Part shown: positions 1 to 11,287 of the stretch, in pieces | How positions within the stretch are numbered: the stretch's first letter is position 1 | Layout: each line of letters begins with the position of its first letter | Origin: Merluccius polli | Lineage: Eukaryota > Chordata > Actinopteri > Gadiformes > Merlucciidae | DNA: 64,000 nucleotides | NCBI GenBank assembly: GCA_030340625.1 | Contig: JAOPHQ010002323.1 | Location: forward strand, 62,001-126,000 | Direction: 5' to 3' | The notes under the pieces: model-generated | Seen by the model: the letters and a program-made list of their open reading frames with translations, nothing else | Told to the model about the DNA's origin: nothing | Databases searched by the model: none | Translations under genes and position numbers: made by a program

Positions 1-482
1 GTCTGTGTGCACAGCAATGTCCTACATCAGTGGTTCTCAACCTTTTTTGAACAAATGCCCCCCTGACCATTCCATGATCCTCGTACCGCCCCCCCCTTAC
101 AAAACCCCCCCAAAAAAACTACAGGGTGCTGGTGCTTTAAGTGTTCTTGTAGTAAACAGTGTGTTAAGACTGGAGGACTTCAACTGACATTGGGTTTTAT
201 GATGAGAGAAGCCATTGTTTTGCTTTAAAACCCCTATTTTTATTGGATTGGAGCTGTATTTATGCCCCCAACAACTTGATGTGCTGCTGAGCAAATCTGA
301 CCATTTTACAGGAAATTAAAGCATTGATTTTAAACATTGCCTCCAAAATGTATGTTTTTGAGACATATAATAGGTCATGTTTGTACATTACTTAACTGGA
401 GAAACTGGGAAACAACATGGAAATGTTATTTTAGTTGTAATGTGATATAAAATATTAAAATAGGATAGGTTATATCCTATAA

Positions 483-660
483 GATATTAAATAGTCCGCT
501 CGACTTGTAAAAATAAAATAAAAACTCACAATTTTAACTCTAAAACGTATTAAAGTATTATAAATTCATTAAATATTTCTTAATTAATGGACGACGCAGA
601 GGCGTGAACCGTCCGACGCGAAGTGCTTCCGCGAAGTCCATTCATTTCGTCGGGCATTAT
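483..660. repeat. Fragment related to the foldback element at 3102-3685
   Basis: The stretch beginning GATATTAAATAGTCCGCTCG and running into the GGACGACGC..GGCGTGAACC segment matches the arm and centre of the palindromic element at 3102-3685. It therefore looks like an older internal copy inside the hAT element. Confidence 0.6.
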
Positions 661-879
661 CCCTTACTTATACTATACTTTATATTTCGGCTGCAAACCG
701 CAATTCTTTTTTCGTTCTCCGTAACTTTGAAATATCTCCACACTGCCGACATCTTTGTTTAAATGTTTACCGCGTCACTGCACGTTCTTTCATTGCGTCA
801 GTAAAACGTGCCGCGTCACTGCACGTTGTTTGCTTGCATCATTAAAACGCGGCGCTAATATTTAATATATTCGGCCTTG

Positions 880-970
880 TTTTTCACTCATTCCACCGAA
901 TACCGAATATGGCTTTTTTTGCAATATTCGGCCGAATATATTCGGTTACCGAATATTCGGTGCATCCCTA
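880..970. repeat. One end of a GAATATTCGG-type hAT element
   Basis: Repeated CGAATATTCGG motifs end in ACCGAATATTCGGTGCATCC, the reverse of a hAT terminus that starts with GGGATGCACCGAATATTCGG. Only this end is seen, so it is a fragment trapped inside the 28-1419 element. Confidence 0.5.
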
Positions 971-1427
971 TTTGATTGTAATGTTGTATGTGATTAAACG
1001 TGGTTACATTATCGTGCTTGTGTACGTTTTCATTGGTAATTTAAGTTATAGCCCACGAAGATGAGGTGACAGCTGTCAAAAGTAGCATTTGTGTTTCCCG
1101 GGTTTCGCTGCTGCAGTGGTGGATTTGTTTGGGCGTTACTATGGAGACCGTTCCTGCTTGGCTTGTCCGATCGTGATCAGGGAGCTGAGGGGAGATCTCC
1201 AGGGGCGACGTCGGGGTTTACTCCCTTTTACCCAGCAGTGGAAGCAGCAGAAATCATGAAAGTTTAAAATGTAGAGTTCAAATGAACTTCGTACAAGCCA
1301 AATTGTGGCGCCCCCATTCGTGCCTGAGCGCCCCCATACCCGCCCTCACGCCTCCAGCGCCCCCCAAAATGTTTATAACGCCCCCCAGGGGGCGGTACCG
1401 CCCCCATTGAGAAACTATGTCCTACAT

Positions 1428-1987
1428 AATTCCCTGAGCAATAGAGGACAGTTTTCCCCTTAGATCAACTTCTCTATCTATCACATTCTCTCTCTCTCTG
1501 TCTCCAGTGTTATATTGCTACTCTGATATACTGTGCTGTCTCACTGGTCCAGAAGGTGTCCTCAGTGTGGGTTCCCCATTTCATACACATTTGTAATCGT
1601 TGCATTACACGTGTAATTTAAAAAACTGTTTTGTGTTTGTTCCCATTCAATTTGAATCTCTCTTCAAATTACGATTTAAAAACGGTTGTGAGATTATGAG
1701 GCAAAGAGATATATTCAGGAATGGTTGTACGAGAGTAGATGTAGAAAACCGTACACCGTGTACGCTACCTTCAATCTACAGTAGATTGACGAGAGATAGA
1801 TTGTCATCTGACAGAACGCTGCCTTCGTGGAAGTGTTGTTAAGTCACATGCTTATGAGTTAAGCACGTCACCAGTCATCAACCTATATAAAACAAGGGGG
1901 GGGGGGCATGTTTCCATATTTCTCTGAAACATCCAAAACTGTGTTGTGCTGTGCCTACTTATTGACAATTTATTGTAAAGCCTGTCT
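1428..1987. other. Unique or unrecognised sequence
   Basis: AT-rich sequence with a short CT-rich tract near 1485-1500 and a G-run near 1898. No supported gene or repeat is seen; the open frame at 1600-1842 has no recognisable motif. Confidence 0.4.
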
Positions 1988-1995
1988 GTGGCTTT

Positions 1996-2215
1996 ATGTC
2001 TGATCACGACACAGGCAGAAATTGGTCAGAGGACGAAACCAGGTGCATGGTTTTGCTCTGGGGAATTCAGACAAAGTTTGAAGGTGCATTTTGCACCAGC
2101 GATATTTACAAACATCTGGCTGAGGATATGGGGAAACATAATTACAGCCGGGCCCTGTCTAAAGGAGCTGGATTTCCAGGTTAACCGGATTTATGAGGTC
2201 AGAATTCAGGGGACG
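1996..2215 (+). pseudogene. Trihelix/SANT (Myb_DNA-bind_4-like) domain remnant
   Basis: An open frame of about 60 residues contains GRNWSEDETRCMVLLWG followed by IYKHLAEDMGKHNYSRA. This resembles the first two helices of trihelix Myb/SANT-like DNA-binding domains found in vertebrate ZSCAN/MSANTD proteins and in transposon accessory proteins. The expected third helix seems to continue in another frame (KELDFQVNRIYEV at about 2160-2200), so a frameshift is likely. The family assignment comes from motif recall alone. It could be an exapted host exon or a transposon relic; no splice context supports an active gene. Confidence 0.35.
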
Positions 2216-2311
2216 GCAGAATTTTTGGTTTCAGATATAAGATTATACTACTCTTTAGTTACCATGACAACTCATGCTGTGAGCCTAACCTGGAGCCAAT
2301 CTGGTACATAG

Positions 2312-2841
2312 CAGGTTAGCTCTGAGATACCCCGCCCACGGCTGCAGTGGTGACATCTTTCTATCGTCTCATTGGTTAGACGATGACAACGAACAACTTT
2401 ATATGTTCATATCCAAAACTATTGCATTCAAAGGTGTATCCTTGTTCCTCCTTAGAATTGTACCTGAATAATCGACTTAACGTGACGTGTCTAAATAATC
2501 AACGAAAAAAGTCGATTTCTATACTTACACATTTAATAAAATGTGATAACCCGTGCCTGCGGCTATTTAAGCAGTGATTTATGTGACACTTCTAAACAAT
2601 TACATAATGGCTTGTCCCTTGTAGTGTATTTTCTGATATGCATTTACAGGTTATTCTACTTTCTTTTATTCATTGTATTACACTCATTCTTTATATGTAG
2701 AATACTGCTGTGTCATGAGAGAACATCCTGTGTCTCTCTGTGAACTATATAGGGGCAATCCTGAGTGCCTGCTGAAACAACAACAAGATGCCCTGATTAT
2801 CTCAGACTGTTTCTATATGTGGTTTAAGATAAGGAGCTGTT
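2312..2841. other. Unrecognised AT-rich sequence
   Basis: No convincing gene, RNA or repeat boundary is seen. Overlapping short open frames between 2383 and 3050 have no recognisable domain and low-complexity composition. Confidence 0.4.
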
Positions 2842-2917
2842 TGTGTTGTCAATCTAAACACACCATTTTAGGTGTGTTGTCTCAGCTTGCCGGACAGCCA
2901 CGTATGGTCTGGCTCAG

Positions 2918-3930
2918 GGCCCAGTTTCCCGATAACGATGTACGATCCATCTTACGAGCCATCTTACGAATCATCTTTCGAACGATCGTTATTTTTTTCC
3001 GTGCATTTCCCGAAACTCCTCTTAACATGAACGCGCGTGCACAGATCTAACGACCAATCGTAGCCTTGTACCTGTCCACTGACACGGTGCTGAAATACAT
3101 ATTATACCATGGTCTGGGTGAATACTCGATTCTGATTGGCTGGAGGGTGTAGGTTAAAAAGTGCACCTACGAAAGACGTTGACGCTATGAAGACGCCATG
3201 GCCACGTTGCTTGGCAATGCCTGCATACGGGAGATATTAAATAGTCCGCTCGACTTGTAAAAATAAAATAAAAAAACTCACGCTTTTAACTCTAAAACAC
3301 ATTAAAGTATTATTCGTTGATTAAATATTTTTTTCTTTCGTAAGTGACCGGTATAAACGGGATAATGCCCTTCGAGGTGTCAGTTTAACAGAACTGTCCT
3401 CCGCGGTTCACGCCTCCGCGTCGTCCATTCATTTCTGTTAATATTTAATCAATTAATAATACTTTAATGTGTTTTAGAGTTAAAATCGTGAGGGTTTTTT
3501 TTTTTTTTATAAGTTGAGCGGACTTTTTAATATCTCCCGTATGCAGGCGTTGCCAAGCAACGTGGCCATAGCGTCTTCATAGCGTCAACGTCTTTCCTAG
3601 GTGTACATCAAAGATAAGATTATAGAGCGCCGCTCTATAATCTTCAACCAATCAGAATCGAGTATTCACCCAGACCATGGTATAACATAGACTAAGCTAT
3701 ATAGCCTATCGTAACTTTAGCGTCACCAGCTGGACATTCAGTGGTATTGGATGTGTTAACGACGCTCGTAGTGCGCTACGAGGACAGCTGGAGCTCTCGT
3801 TAGCTACGAGCGTCTTAACGACGGTCGTTATGCAACGATGCTTTCGGGAAACGGTGTGAAAACTGTCTGATGGTCGTACGACGAACTTAACGAACCACTT
3901 AGGCTAACGACGCTTTCGGGAAACTGGGCC
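2918..3930. mobile_element. GGCCCAGTTTCCCG-type TIR element (Harbinger-like MITE)
   Basis: The left end GGCCCAGTTTCCCGATAACG and the right end, read inverted as GGCCCAGTTTCCCGAAAGCG, form a terminal inverted repeat. The trinucleotide CAG flanks both sides (2915-2917 and 3931-3933), compatible with the 3-bp duplications of PIF/Harbinger elements. Internal CGTCGTTA/TAACGACG motifs recur. There is no coding capacity. About 584 bp of the span is a second element inserted within it (3102-3685). Confidence 0.6.
3102..3685. mobile_element. Foldback element with very long inverted repeats
   Basis: The two ends are perfect inverted copies for about 38 bp, starting TTATACCATGGTCTGGGTG. Homology continues imperfectly inwards for more than 200 bp per side through GACGTTGACGCTATGAAGACG, GCCACGTTGCTTGGCAA and AGTCCGCTC. 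A 4-bp CATA flanks each end (3098-3101 and 3686-3689). Almost the whole element can fold back on itself. A palindromic insert containing GAGCGCCGCTC sits in the right arm only (about 3625-3640). No protein is encoded. Confidence 0.8.
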
Positions 3931-4437
3931 CAGGCCTATAAGAAGTGTGTGCATTAGAGAGGATTCACCCCATTGGGGGATTCGGACTCAGATTCGGAGA
4001 AGATTCGGCCACCATTCAGATGCATTGAATGACATCCCGCTTGTGTTCTCTGTTAAATAAAAAGCTATTTACTCAGACACTTTTGGGAGCGGACCTCCAT
4101 CATTTCATCATCCACAGACCAGTATTCTGGCAGCCGAGAAGAATACACCACACCCTTTGTCGGACCTGCGGTGTAGGCTACATTGGAGAACAGATCGTGC
4201 CACCACGGGGTCTAGCGGTATAGCAGTGGCGAGTGCTTTTTGGTTTTTGCTGTCACCTTCCATCCCTGGTTACTATACTCAACGTATCCATATTGATATA
4301 TAAATCTGATCTAATCTTCATTAAAACGTTTTAATACAATAAGAGACTTTGTGATTGTGTTTATTTTGTATTTATTGTCATCAAAATATCTCTCAATCTG
4401 CCTCTCCCTGCTGCGGTAACGGTAGAGCACTGTAAAA

Positions 4438-4910
4438 CACTTGGTCTGCTTTGTTTTCCTCCGCAGGCATTGGTTGTGGGCAGGTGCGGGGCGTGGCCGG
4501 TGGAGCTGGGCACTTACGAGGCACACCTGGTTCTCATCATCGTTTGGACTCCTTTATAAGGCCGGCTCTAACTTCGCTTCAGCGCCAGAGTATTCCGTCA
4601 CACACGGTACCAGTGTCTCACCGTTGCTCGACTAGTAGCTATTCCGTCTAGTGAGTTTATTTTTCGTGTTTTTGGTTCGTTGGATTCTTACCGTTTGTTA
4701 CCCTCTTCCTCAGACCTCGATCTCTTACCTGTGGATGGTCCTCGTTGTTCCGGTGTCTCCAGTGCTCAGCCTACCTCGCCTACTCGCTCCTGCCTCGACC
4801 CGCATTGCCTTTATTTTTGTTTGGGGTTTAGAATAAAACTTTGTTCTATCTACCCGGCCTCTGTCTTCCGCTTATTGGGATCCAAGAAACTTTATGGCTA
4901 CACCCTAACA
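4438..4910 (+). repeat. 5' LTR of Gypsy element (5'-truncated)
   Basis: This is nearly identical to 9346-9819: I count three substitutions in about 470 bp. It includes the polyadenylation signal AATAAA near 4832 and ends CACCCTAACA. The first roughly 60 bp present in the 3' LTR, starting TGTTGTGATTGACTC, are missing and replaced by unrelated sequence. The 5' LTR is therefore truncated or joined to foreign DNA, and no TSD can be seen. Confidence 0.85.
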
Positions 4911-4928
4911 GAATACTCTGGCCATAAA

Positions 4929-5979
4929 ATGGATCCCGCGGAGACAGAAAGGGTCCGGCTGGCGCTCTCCTCCCAAGGAGTGCGTATTGGTCAACATGAC
5001 GCCGATCTACAAGACGTTTCCAGGGCGTTAACTACCCTCTCGACCGGCATGGAACAACTGGGGAATCGTCTGGAGCAGATGTTCACTCGAGTCTCGTCCC
5101 TCGCCGCTCCCACCGTGCCCCTCGGACCAGCGGCATCGACCAGCTACGAACCTCCTGCGGCGGCATCTGTTTTGCCTCCTTACCAGCCTCGTGAATCATT
5201 CATCCCAACTCCGCTCAGGTATTCCGGGGAGTTGGGCAGGTGTCGACAGTTCCTACACCAATGCGCCCTTGTGTTCGAACAACAACCCCTGACGTACGCT
5301 GCCGTACTTAATGAGTACGTACGAAATGAGTCTGTTGTCCGGCCAAGCCTCCGACTGGGCTGTAGCCATCTCCTTTAACCGCCCTACTCTCGCCAGCTCT
5401 TACTCTGAGTTTATTGACAACATGCGGGGGGTGTTTGACCACCCAGTCCAGGGGAAAGAGGCCAGCAGCCGACTACTCTCTCTTCGACAGGGTGCGGACT
5501 CGGTCTCCCAGTTCGCTCTCAATTTCCGCATTCTCGCTGTGGAGAGCGGCTGGGACGACACAGCCTTGCAGAGCGTGTTTTTAAGAGGTCTTTCCGACCA
5601 GTTAAGAGACGAGTTGGCAGTCAGAGACGAGACGTTGTCACTAGAGGACCTTATCGCCCTAGCTATTCGCCTGGACAATAGACTCAGGGAGAGGCACAGG
5701 GAGAAGCACGACCGCGCTTCGGGGCTATCTGAGGCCTCTGCATGGCCCACGGCCCGGACTAATTCTTCTCTCTGCCTGGCTCCTCTCGATACCCCCTCCG
5801 GTCTCGACCCGGGGGAAGAATTAATGCAAGTAGGTAGGACGCGTTTGTCCGCGGCAGAACGCCGTCGTCGTACCATTAACAGACTTTGTTTGTACTGTGG
5901 GGAGGGTGGACATTTTGTGGATTCCTGCCCGCTTACGGGGAAAGGGGGGGTTCACCAACGTCCAGGGGCGCGTTGGTGA
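4929..5979 (+). pseudogene. gag: Gypsy gag polyprotein, frameshifted
   Basis: This encodes the capsid/nucleocapsid precursor of a Ty3/Gypsy retrotransposon. The start is the ATG at 4929, a few bases after the LTR, with an N-terminus MDPAETERVR typical of fish Gypsy gag. The capsid region follows, including SLLSGQASDWAVA and a retrotransposon-gag core to about 5700. A CCHC zinc knuckle, CLYCGEGGHFVDSC (CX2CX4HX4C), lies near 5890-5935. The frame breaks at about 5300-5330, where the first 150 codons run out of register with the rest, and gag ends at 5979. The start of pol overlaps in another frame, as is usual for this family. Confidence 0.85.
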
Positions 5980-5989
5980 GCCAAACCGT

Positions 5990-6911
5990 TTGCCGAGCCA
6001 CCTCCCTGTCACGGATCCTTGTCCAGGGTCACCTGTTTCACTGTCTGTATTTTTTGATTCGGGGGCAGATGAGAACCTTATTGACACTGTCTTTTGTACC
6101 AAGGCCCAGTTACCTCTGGAGCAACTCCCCGAGCCAAGAGAGGTGCTCGCGTTACATGGCCGGCTTCTGGCTTGGGTAACTCACCGCACTATTCCCGTAC
6201 ACCTTCAACTCTCCGGTAATCATCACAAGTTAATTTCTCTATACGTCATACCATCTCCTACGTCCCCCATTGTACTCGGTCTTCCGTGGCTTAGACTACA
6301 CAACCCGCACATCGATTGGTCTACTTACTTCATTACGAGCTGGAGTATTTTCTGTCACTCCAAATGTCTTCGTTCTGCTATGCCTCCTGGCGAGATCCCT
6401 TCTGCGACGCTATCGCCCAGTCCTATAGACCTTGCTAATGTTCCTACTGTGTATCACGATCTCCAGGAGGTCTTTAGTAGGGATAGGGCCCTATCCTTAC
6501 CTCCTCACCATCCGTACGACTGCGCGATTAACCTTCTGTCCGGTGCTACTCTGCCTTCCAGTAGACTCTACAATTTATCACGACCGGAGAGGGAAGCCAT
6601 GGAGGCTTACATCTCCGAGTCTTTGGCCAACGGACTTATTCGTCCCTCTTCTTCCCCGGTGGGTTCGGGGGGGTTTTTTGTAGAAAAGAAGGATAAGTCC
6701 CTGCGTCCCTGTGTGGATTATAGAGGCATAAATGACATTACGGTGAAGAATAAGTATCCTCTGCCTCTTTTAGACTCCGCGTTTACACCTCTTCACCAGG
6801 CTACTCTGTTCTCCAAACTGGACCTCCGTAACGCTTATCATCTAGTTCGTATTTGGGAGGGGGACGAGTGGAAAACCGCATTCAAAACTCGGGCACTTCG
6901 AGTATCTGGTT
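5990..6911 (+). pseudogene. pol: Gypsy pol part 1: protease and N-terminal reverse transcriptase
   Basis: The open frame 5897-7030 contains the aspartic protease signature FFDSGADENLI near 6050. It then enters the reverse transcriptase: the VEKKDKSLRPCVDYRGIN block near 6690 and the first catalytic aspartate motif FSKLDLRNAYHLVRI near 6815. The frame is lost at about 6898-6912, just before the conserved MPFGLTNTPAVFQ block, which continues in a different frame. This is a one-lesion break between RT motifs A and B. The gene follows gag directly and would normally be made as a gag-pol fusion. Confidence 0.85.
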
Positions 6912-9266
6912 ATGCCTTTTGGGCTCACGAACACGCCGGCTGTGTTTCAAGCCCTCATAAACGACGTTCTCCGGGACATGTTGCATCGCTTTGTGTTCGT
7001 TTACCTGGACGATATTCTTATTTTCTCTAAGAACCGAGCCGAACACGAGCAGCACGTTAGGTTGGTTCTCCAACGCCTTCTGGAGAATAGGCTATTTGTT
7101 AAGACTGAGAAGTGCGTCTTCCACACTAAGTCGGTCAGTTTTCTGGGGTTCATCGTCAAGGAGGGTCAACTGCAAGCGGATCCAGAGAAGGTGCGTGCGG
7201 TCTCCGAATGGCCTGTCCCATCCTCTCGGAAACAGCTCCAACATTTCTTGGGGTTCACTAATTTTTACAGACGTTTTATCAGGAACTATAGTAGAGTAGC
7301 GGCCCCCTTGTCTCAGTTAATCTCTACCAAGGTTGTTTTTAGTTGGTCGCAGGCAGCAGACTCCGCGTTTTTGCGTTTAAAAACCCTGTTTTCTTCCGCT
7401 CCGGTCCTCAACCATCCAGATCCTTCGGTCCAGTTTGTTGTGGAGGTGGACGCATCTAACACTGGGGTAGGAGCCGTCCTCTCTCAACGCTCTGCACAGG
7501 ACAATAAACTTCACCCATGCTCGTTCTTCTCTCGCCGTCTTAGTCCTGCCGAGGAGAACTACGACGTGGGCAACCGGGAGTTGTTAGCGGTGGTTTTGGC
7601 TCTCCAGGAATGGAGACATTGGCTGGAGGGAGCCGATCTTCCGTTTATAGTTTGGACGGACCATCGGAACCTGGCTTACCTCCAGACCGCGTGCCGTCTG
7701 AACTCCCGTCAAGCACGTTGGTCCCTTTTCCTGCGGAGATTTCGCTTCACCCTCACCTACCGTCCAGGTTCCAAGAATGGAAAGGCTGACGCCCTCTCCC
7801 GTCAGTTTGACTCCCCTGGTGCACAGGCGGTGGAGGAGAAGATTCTCCCCCGCCTATGTCATCGGGGCCGCCCGGTGGGAGATCGAGCAGGAGGTCCAAG
7901 AGGCCCAGCAGGACCAACCCATCCCCGAGGGCTGTCCTCCTGGTCGGCTGTTCGTCCCTCCAGCAACCCGCACGGCAGTTCTCCAGTGGGGGCACGAGTC
8001 CAGAGTCGCATGCCATCCGGGTTCACACCGCACTCAATCTCTCCTACGCCAACGGTTCTGGTGGCCCTCTATGACCGCAGACGTGAAGGAGTTCGTGGCG
8101 GCCTGCTCTGTCTGTGCTCGTGGCAAGTCTTCCCACCGCGCCCGGCGGGTCTCCTGCGTCCCCTGCCGGTTCCTCACCGACCCTGGTCTCATATCGCTGT
8201 GGACTTTGTCACGGGGCTTCCACCCTCTGAGGGCAATATGGTCATTCTCACTATTGTCGATCGTTTTTCTAAGACTGTGCATTTTGTCCCATTACTTAAG
8301 TTGCCTTCTGCCCTAGAGACTGCAAACCTGCTGGTTCAGCATGTGTTTCGACTCCACGGCATCCCCCAGGACATCGTCTCCGACCGAGGACCGCAGTTCT
8401 CATCTCGCGTCTGGAAGGCGTTTTGTCTGGCGTTGGGGGCATCGGTGAGTCTCTCATCCGGCTACCACCCTCAAACTAACGGCCAGACCGAACGCGCCAA
8501 CCAGGACCTGGGATCAGCGTTACGGTGCGTCGCTGCCGAGCATCCCGTCTCCTGGGCCACCCACCTTCCTTGGGTGGAGTACGCCAGGAACTCTTTGGTC
8601 TGCTCGTCCACCGGTATGTCTCCCTTCTCTGTGTCCATGGGCTTTCAGCCCCCACTATTTCCTATACAGGAGGCGGAGGTGGCGGTTCCCACTGTCCAGA
8701 AACATCTCCGGCGCATCCGCCGGGTCTGGCTGAACACTAGGGAGGCGCTCGGGCGTATGGCGGTTCGGAACCAGCAGGTGGCGGATCGCCACTGTACCCC
8801 AGCCCCCGACTACCAGGTGGGACAGAGCGTATGGCTGTCATCCCGCGACCTGCCTCTCCAGACCGAGAGCACTAAACTAACCCCCAAGTACATCGGTCCG
8901 TACGTCATTGCGGGTATTATTAACCCGTGTGCCATAAAACTGAAGTTGCCCCCTGCCCTCAATATACACCCGGCTTTTCATGTTTCCCTGTTGAAACCGG
9001 TAGTCACCGGTCAGTGCTCTCAACCCTCCGGCCGAGCCCCCTCCACCCCCCTGCTTGTCGAGGACCACCCGGCCTACTCTGTCCGGGAGCTGCTGGACGT
9101 ACGGAGACAGGGTAGGGGTTTTCAGTACCTCGTCGATTGGGAGGGGTACGGGCCGGAGGAGCGGTCTTGGGTCTCCCGGTCCATGATTTTGGACCCTACG
9201 TTGATCCGGGACTTCCATAGACGTTATCCGGACAAGCCGGGTTGGCCGCCAGGAGGTGTCCATTGA
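6912..9266 (+). pseudogene. pol: Gypsy pol part 2: RT, RNase H, integrase, chromodomain
   Basis: The 784-codon frame starts with the RT block MPFGLTNTPAVFQ and the catalytic YLDD in FVYLDDILIFS. RNase H follows (VVEVDASNTGVGAVLSQ, TDHRNLAYLQ, PGSKNGKADALSR). Between about 7840 and 8150 the integrase zinc-binding domain (ACSVCARGKSS) is encoded in a neighbouring frame, so two compensating indels flank it. The integrase core returns with DDE residues in AVDFVTG, VSDRGPQF and QTERANQD. A C-terminal chromodomain (QYLVDWEGYGPEERSWV, about 9123-9175) marks it as a chromovirus. A polypurine tract follows the stop at 9266. At least three frame lesions mean this copy is not functional. Confidence 0.9.
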
Positions 9267-9279
9267 GGGGGGGGGGTGC

Positions 9280-9819
9280 TGTTGTGATTGACTCATGTTT
9301 GCACACGGGGAGTTTGTGTTTTTGTTTTCTCCGTGCTTTGTGTTGCACTTGGTCTGCTTTGTTTTCCTCCGCAGGCATTGGTTGTGGGCAGGTGCGGGGC
9401 GTGGCCGGTGGAGCTGGGCACTTACGAGGCACACCTGGTTCTCATCAACGTTTGGACTCCTTTATTAGGCCGGCTCTAACTTCGCTTCAGCGCCAGAGTA
9501 TTCCGTCACACACGGTACCAGTGTCTCACCGTTGCTCGACTAGTAGCTATTCCGTCTAGTGAGTTTATTTTTCGTGTTTTTGGTTCGTTGGATTCTTACC
9601 GTTTGTTACCCTCTTCCTCAGACCTCGATCTCTTACCTGTGGATGGTCCTCGTTGTTCCGGTGTCTCCAGTGCTCAGCCTACCTCGCCTACCCGCTCCTG
9701 CCTCGACCCGCATTGCCTTTATTTTTGTTTGGGGTTTAGAATAAAACTTTGTTCTATCTACCCGGCCTCTGTCTTCCGCTTATTGGGATCCAAGAAACTT
9801 TATGGCTACACCCTAACAG
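9280..9819 (+). repeat. 3' LTR of Gypsy element
   Basis: The LTR starts TGTTGTGATTGACTC directly after the polypurine tract GAGGGGGGGGGG (9265-9276) and ends CCCTAACAG. It is almost identical to the 5' LTR over the shared 470 bp, indicating a recent insertion. The downstream flank is TTATATTACAAATTGC; the matching target duplication cannot be confirmed because the 5' LTR end is damaged. Confidence 0.85.
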
Positions 9820-10682
9820 TTATATTACAAATTGCGAGTTACGACTGATGGATTAATTTCTGTTATGGGTAAGTATTAGGGCTCTTCTACCAATTGATTG
9901 TGCTCATTATCTCGATACTTACACTCATGCAAGGGCAAAGCCTGCAAAGTCCGCAGACCAGTGCGCCAGACTCTGGATTGTAATTGAAAGATTGATCAAT
10001 GACAGCATAACATTACACATACCATGTTTAAAATATCATATATCATTACGATTATTAGGCCTACCAAGTAGTCTATAATGCCCCGGCTCAAAAAAAGAAT
10101 GCCGGCTTAGTTAGTCTACCTTATTTCCTTATTCCAGTTTGTTGTGCAATGTTGGGATATAATAATGCCAACAATGGCATTATTACTATTATATGAAAGA
10201 GTGAATAATAACGAATCATGCAGTTGAGAACTCTACTCTGCGCGAATGGCGACGTGTTAACACACACAATTGATTAGTTTTACAGGCTAAATTAAAATAT
10301 TTGAGAGACACATTAATTTGAGGGACAAGTCAACACATCAAACACAATGAATCAAACATTTGAAGCAGTATGCGGTTGTGCCTCCGACTCAACAACACAT
10401 GCGTATTGTAGGGTCCGTGTACGAAGTATAATTCATTTGCAGTTGTTCACGTTGTATAATGAAAAAGGCCAGTTTAGGGGGTATTGCCTAATTTCATTGT
10501 CCTAGACGTGCAATGCAATTCAGCGCGCCAAAGCGTCAGCCTGTTCCATTATCTAAGTTGTACAATGAAAATTGAACAAGGAAGTCGAGAGCCGGAAACA
10601 GAGACAGCTCGCCTTCAAAGTAAAGCAAGGTAAAAGTTGCACGTTTTGAAGTGTGTTCGCTGCAATGGCTGCAGGAGTCAAT
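9820..10682. other. No recognised feature
   Basis: Moderately AT-rich sequence without a supportable gene or repeat boundary. It separates the Gypsy element from the TTAA-flanked element. Confidence 0.4.
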
Positions 10683-11287
10683 TTAAAGGAGCTATATGTA
10701 AGAAATGTACTCAAAGTAATCATAAAATGACCCTAATATGTCACTAGACATTGAGGAATCATGTTAATTTCAAGTATTTATGTCAGACATAATAGTAGTC
10801 CAGCCAGAATATTTAATTTCAAACGCAATATTTCTGTGCCAGGAAAACTGTTTTGTTTTCATTTTGTGTTTTGGTCTGTTGCGCCACCTTCTGCCTAGCT
10901 TCCAATCGTGAAGTCAGTACTGTATCGTGATCCGGGTTGCCAGATAGGCTGAGCTGCAGCCATTTACTGTATAAGGAAGGCTGCAGCTACAAATGTTTCG
11001 GGTCAGAAATGTCTGACATTACTAAATGCATTCGTGAACATGTTTACATTGCACTATTAGCCTACCAAATATATTTTAGTTGGGTAATGAAAATGGTCCA
11101 TGTTTCCACTGGAGTGAACTATTGCAGTATATCTTTAGAATTATATTTGGCTTATCGCCATTATTCAGTTTTTGCTAGAAAAACATGTTTGAAGCGAATC
11201 ATTGCGTCGTTGCCTCATGGGCGTTTTCACGAAGTCAGTATCGTTTGCTCAATGACTGTATGTAAGGATTTCACACCATTGAGGGTG

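Larger units (their letters stand above)
28..1419. mobile_element. Non-autonomous hAT-type element, complete with 8-bp TSD
   Basis: The left end reads CAGTGGTTCTCAACC and the right end CATTGAGAAACTATG, an imperfect terminal inverted repeat of the hAT (Charlie-like) kind. The element is bounded by a perfect 8-bp target duplication TCCTACAT at 20-27 and 1420-1427. Both termini are rich in GCCCCC runs. No transposase is encoded, so it would depend on an enzyme supplied in trans. The interior is a composite that includes pieces of other elements (see 483-660 and 880-970). The TSD makes the boundaries secure; the superfamily call rests on TSD length and the CAGTGGTTCTCAA terminus. Confidence 0.85.
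2842..4180 (+). repeat. Possible LTR interrupted by two MITEs
   Basis: Outside the nested MITEs the segment has an LTR-like layout: a TATA-like CCTATAAGAAG at about 3935, then a polyadenylation signal AATAAA near 4057, then a region ending GTAGGCTACA near 4172. No partner LTR or retroviral gene lies adjacent, so this would be a solo LTR. The left boundary is uncertain and no TSD was identified. Confidence 0.25.

Noticed and set aside
4680..4928. N-terminal extension of gag upstream of 4929
   Set aside because: The frame is open back to 4680 only because it runs through LTR sequence; the family-typical start MDPAETER is at 4929.
5400..5876. 158-codon minus-strand frame within gag
   Set aside because: Antisense shadow of the Gypsy capsid region.
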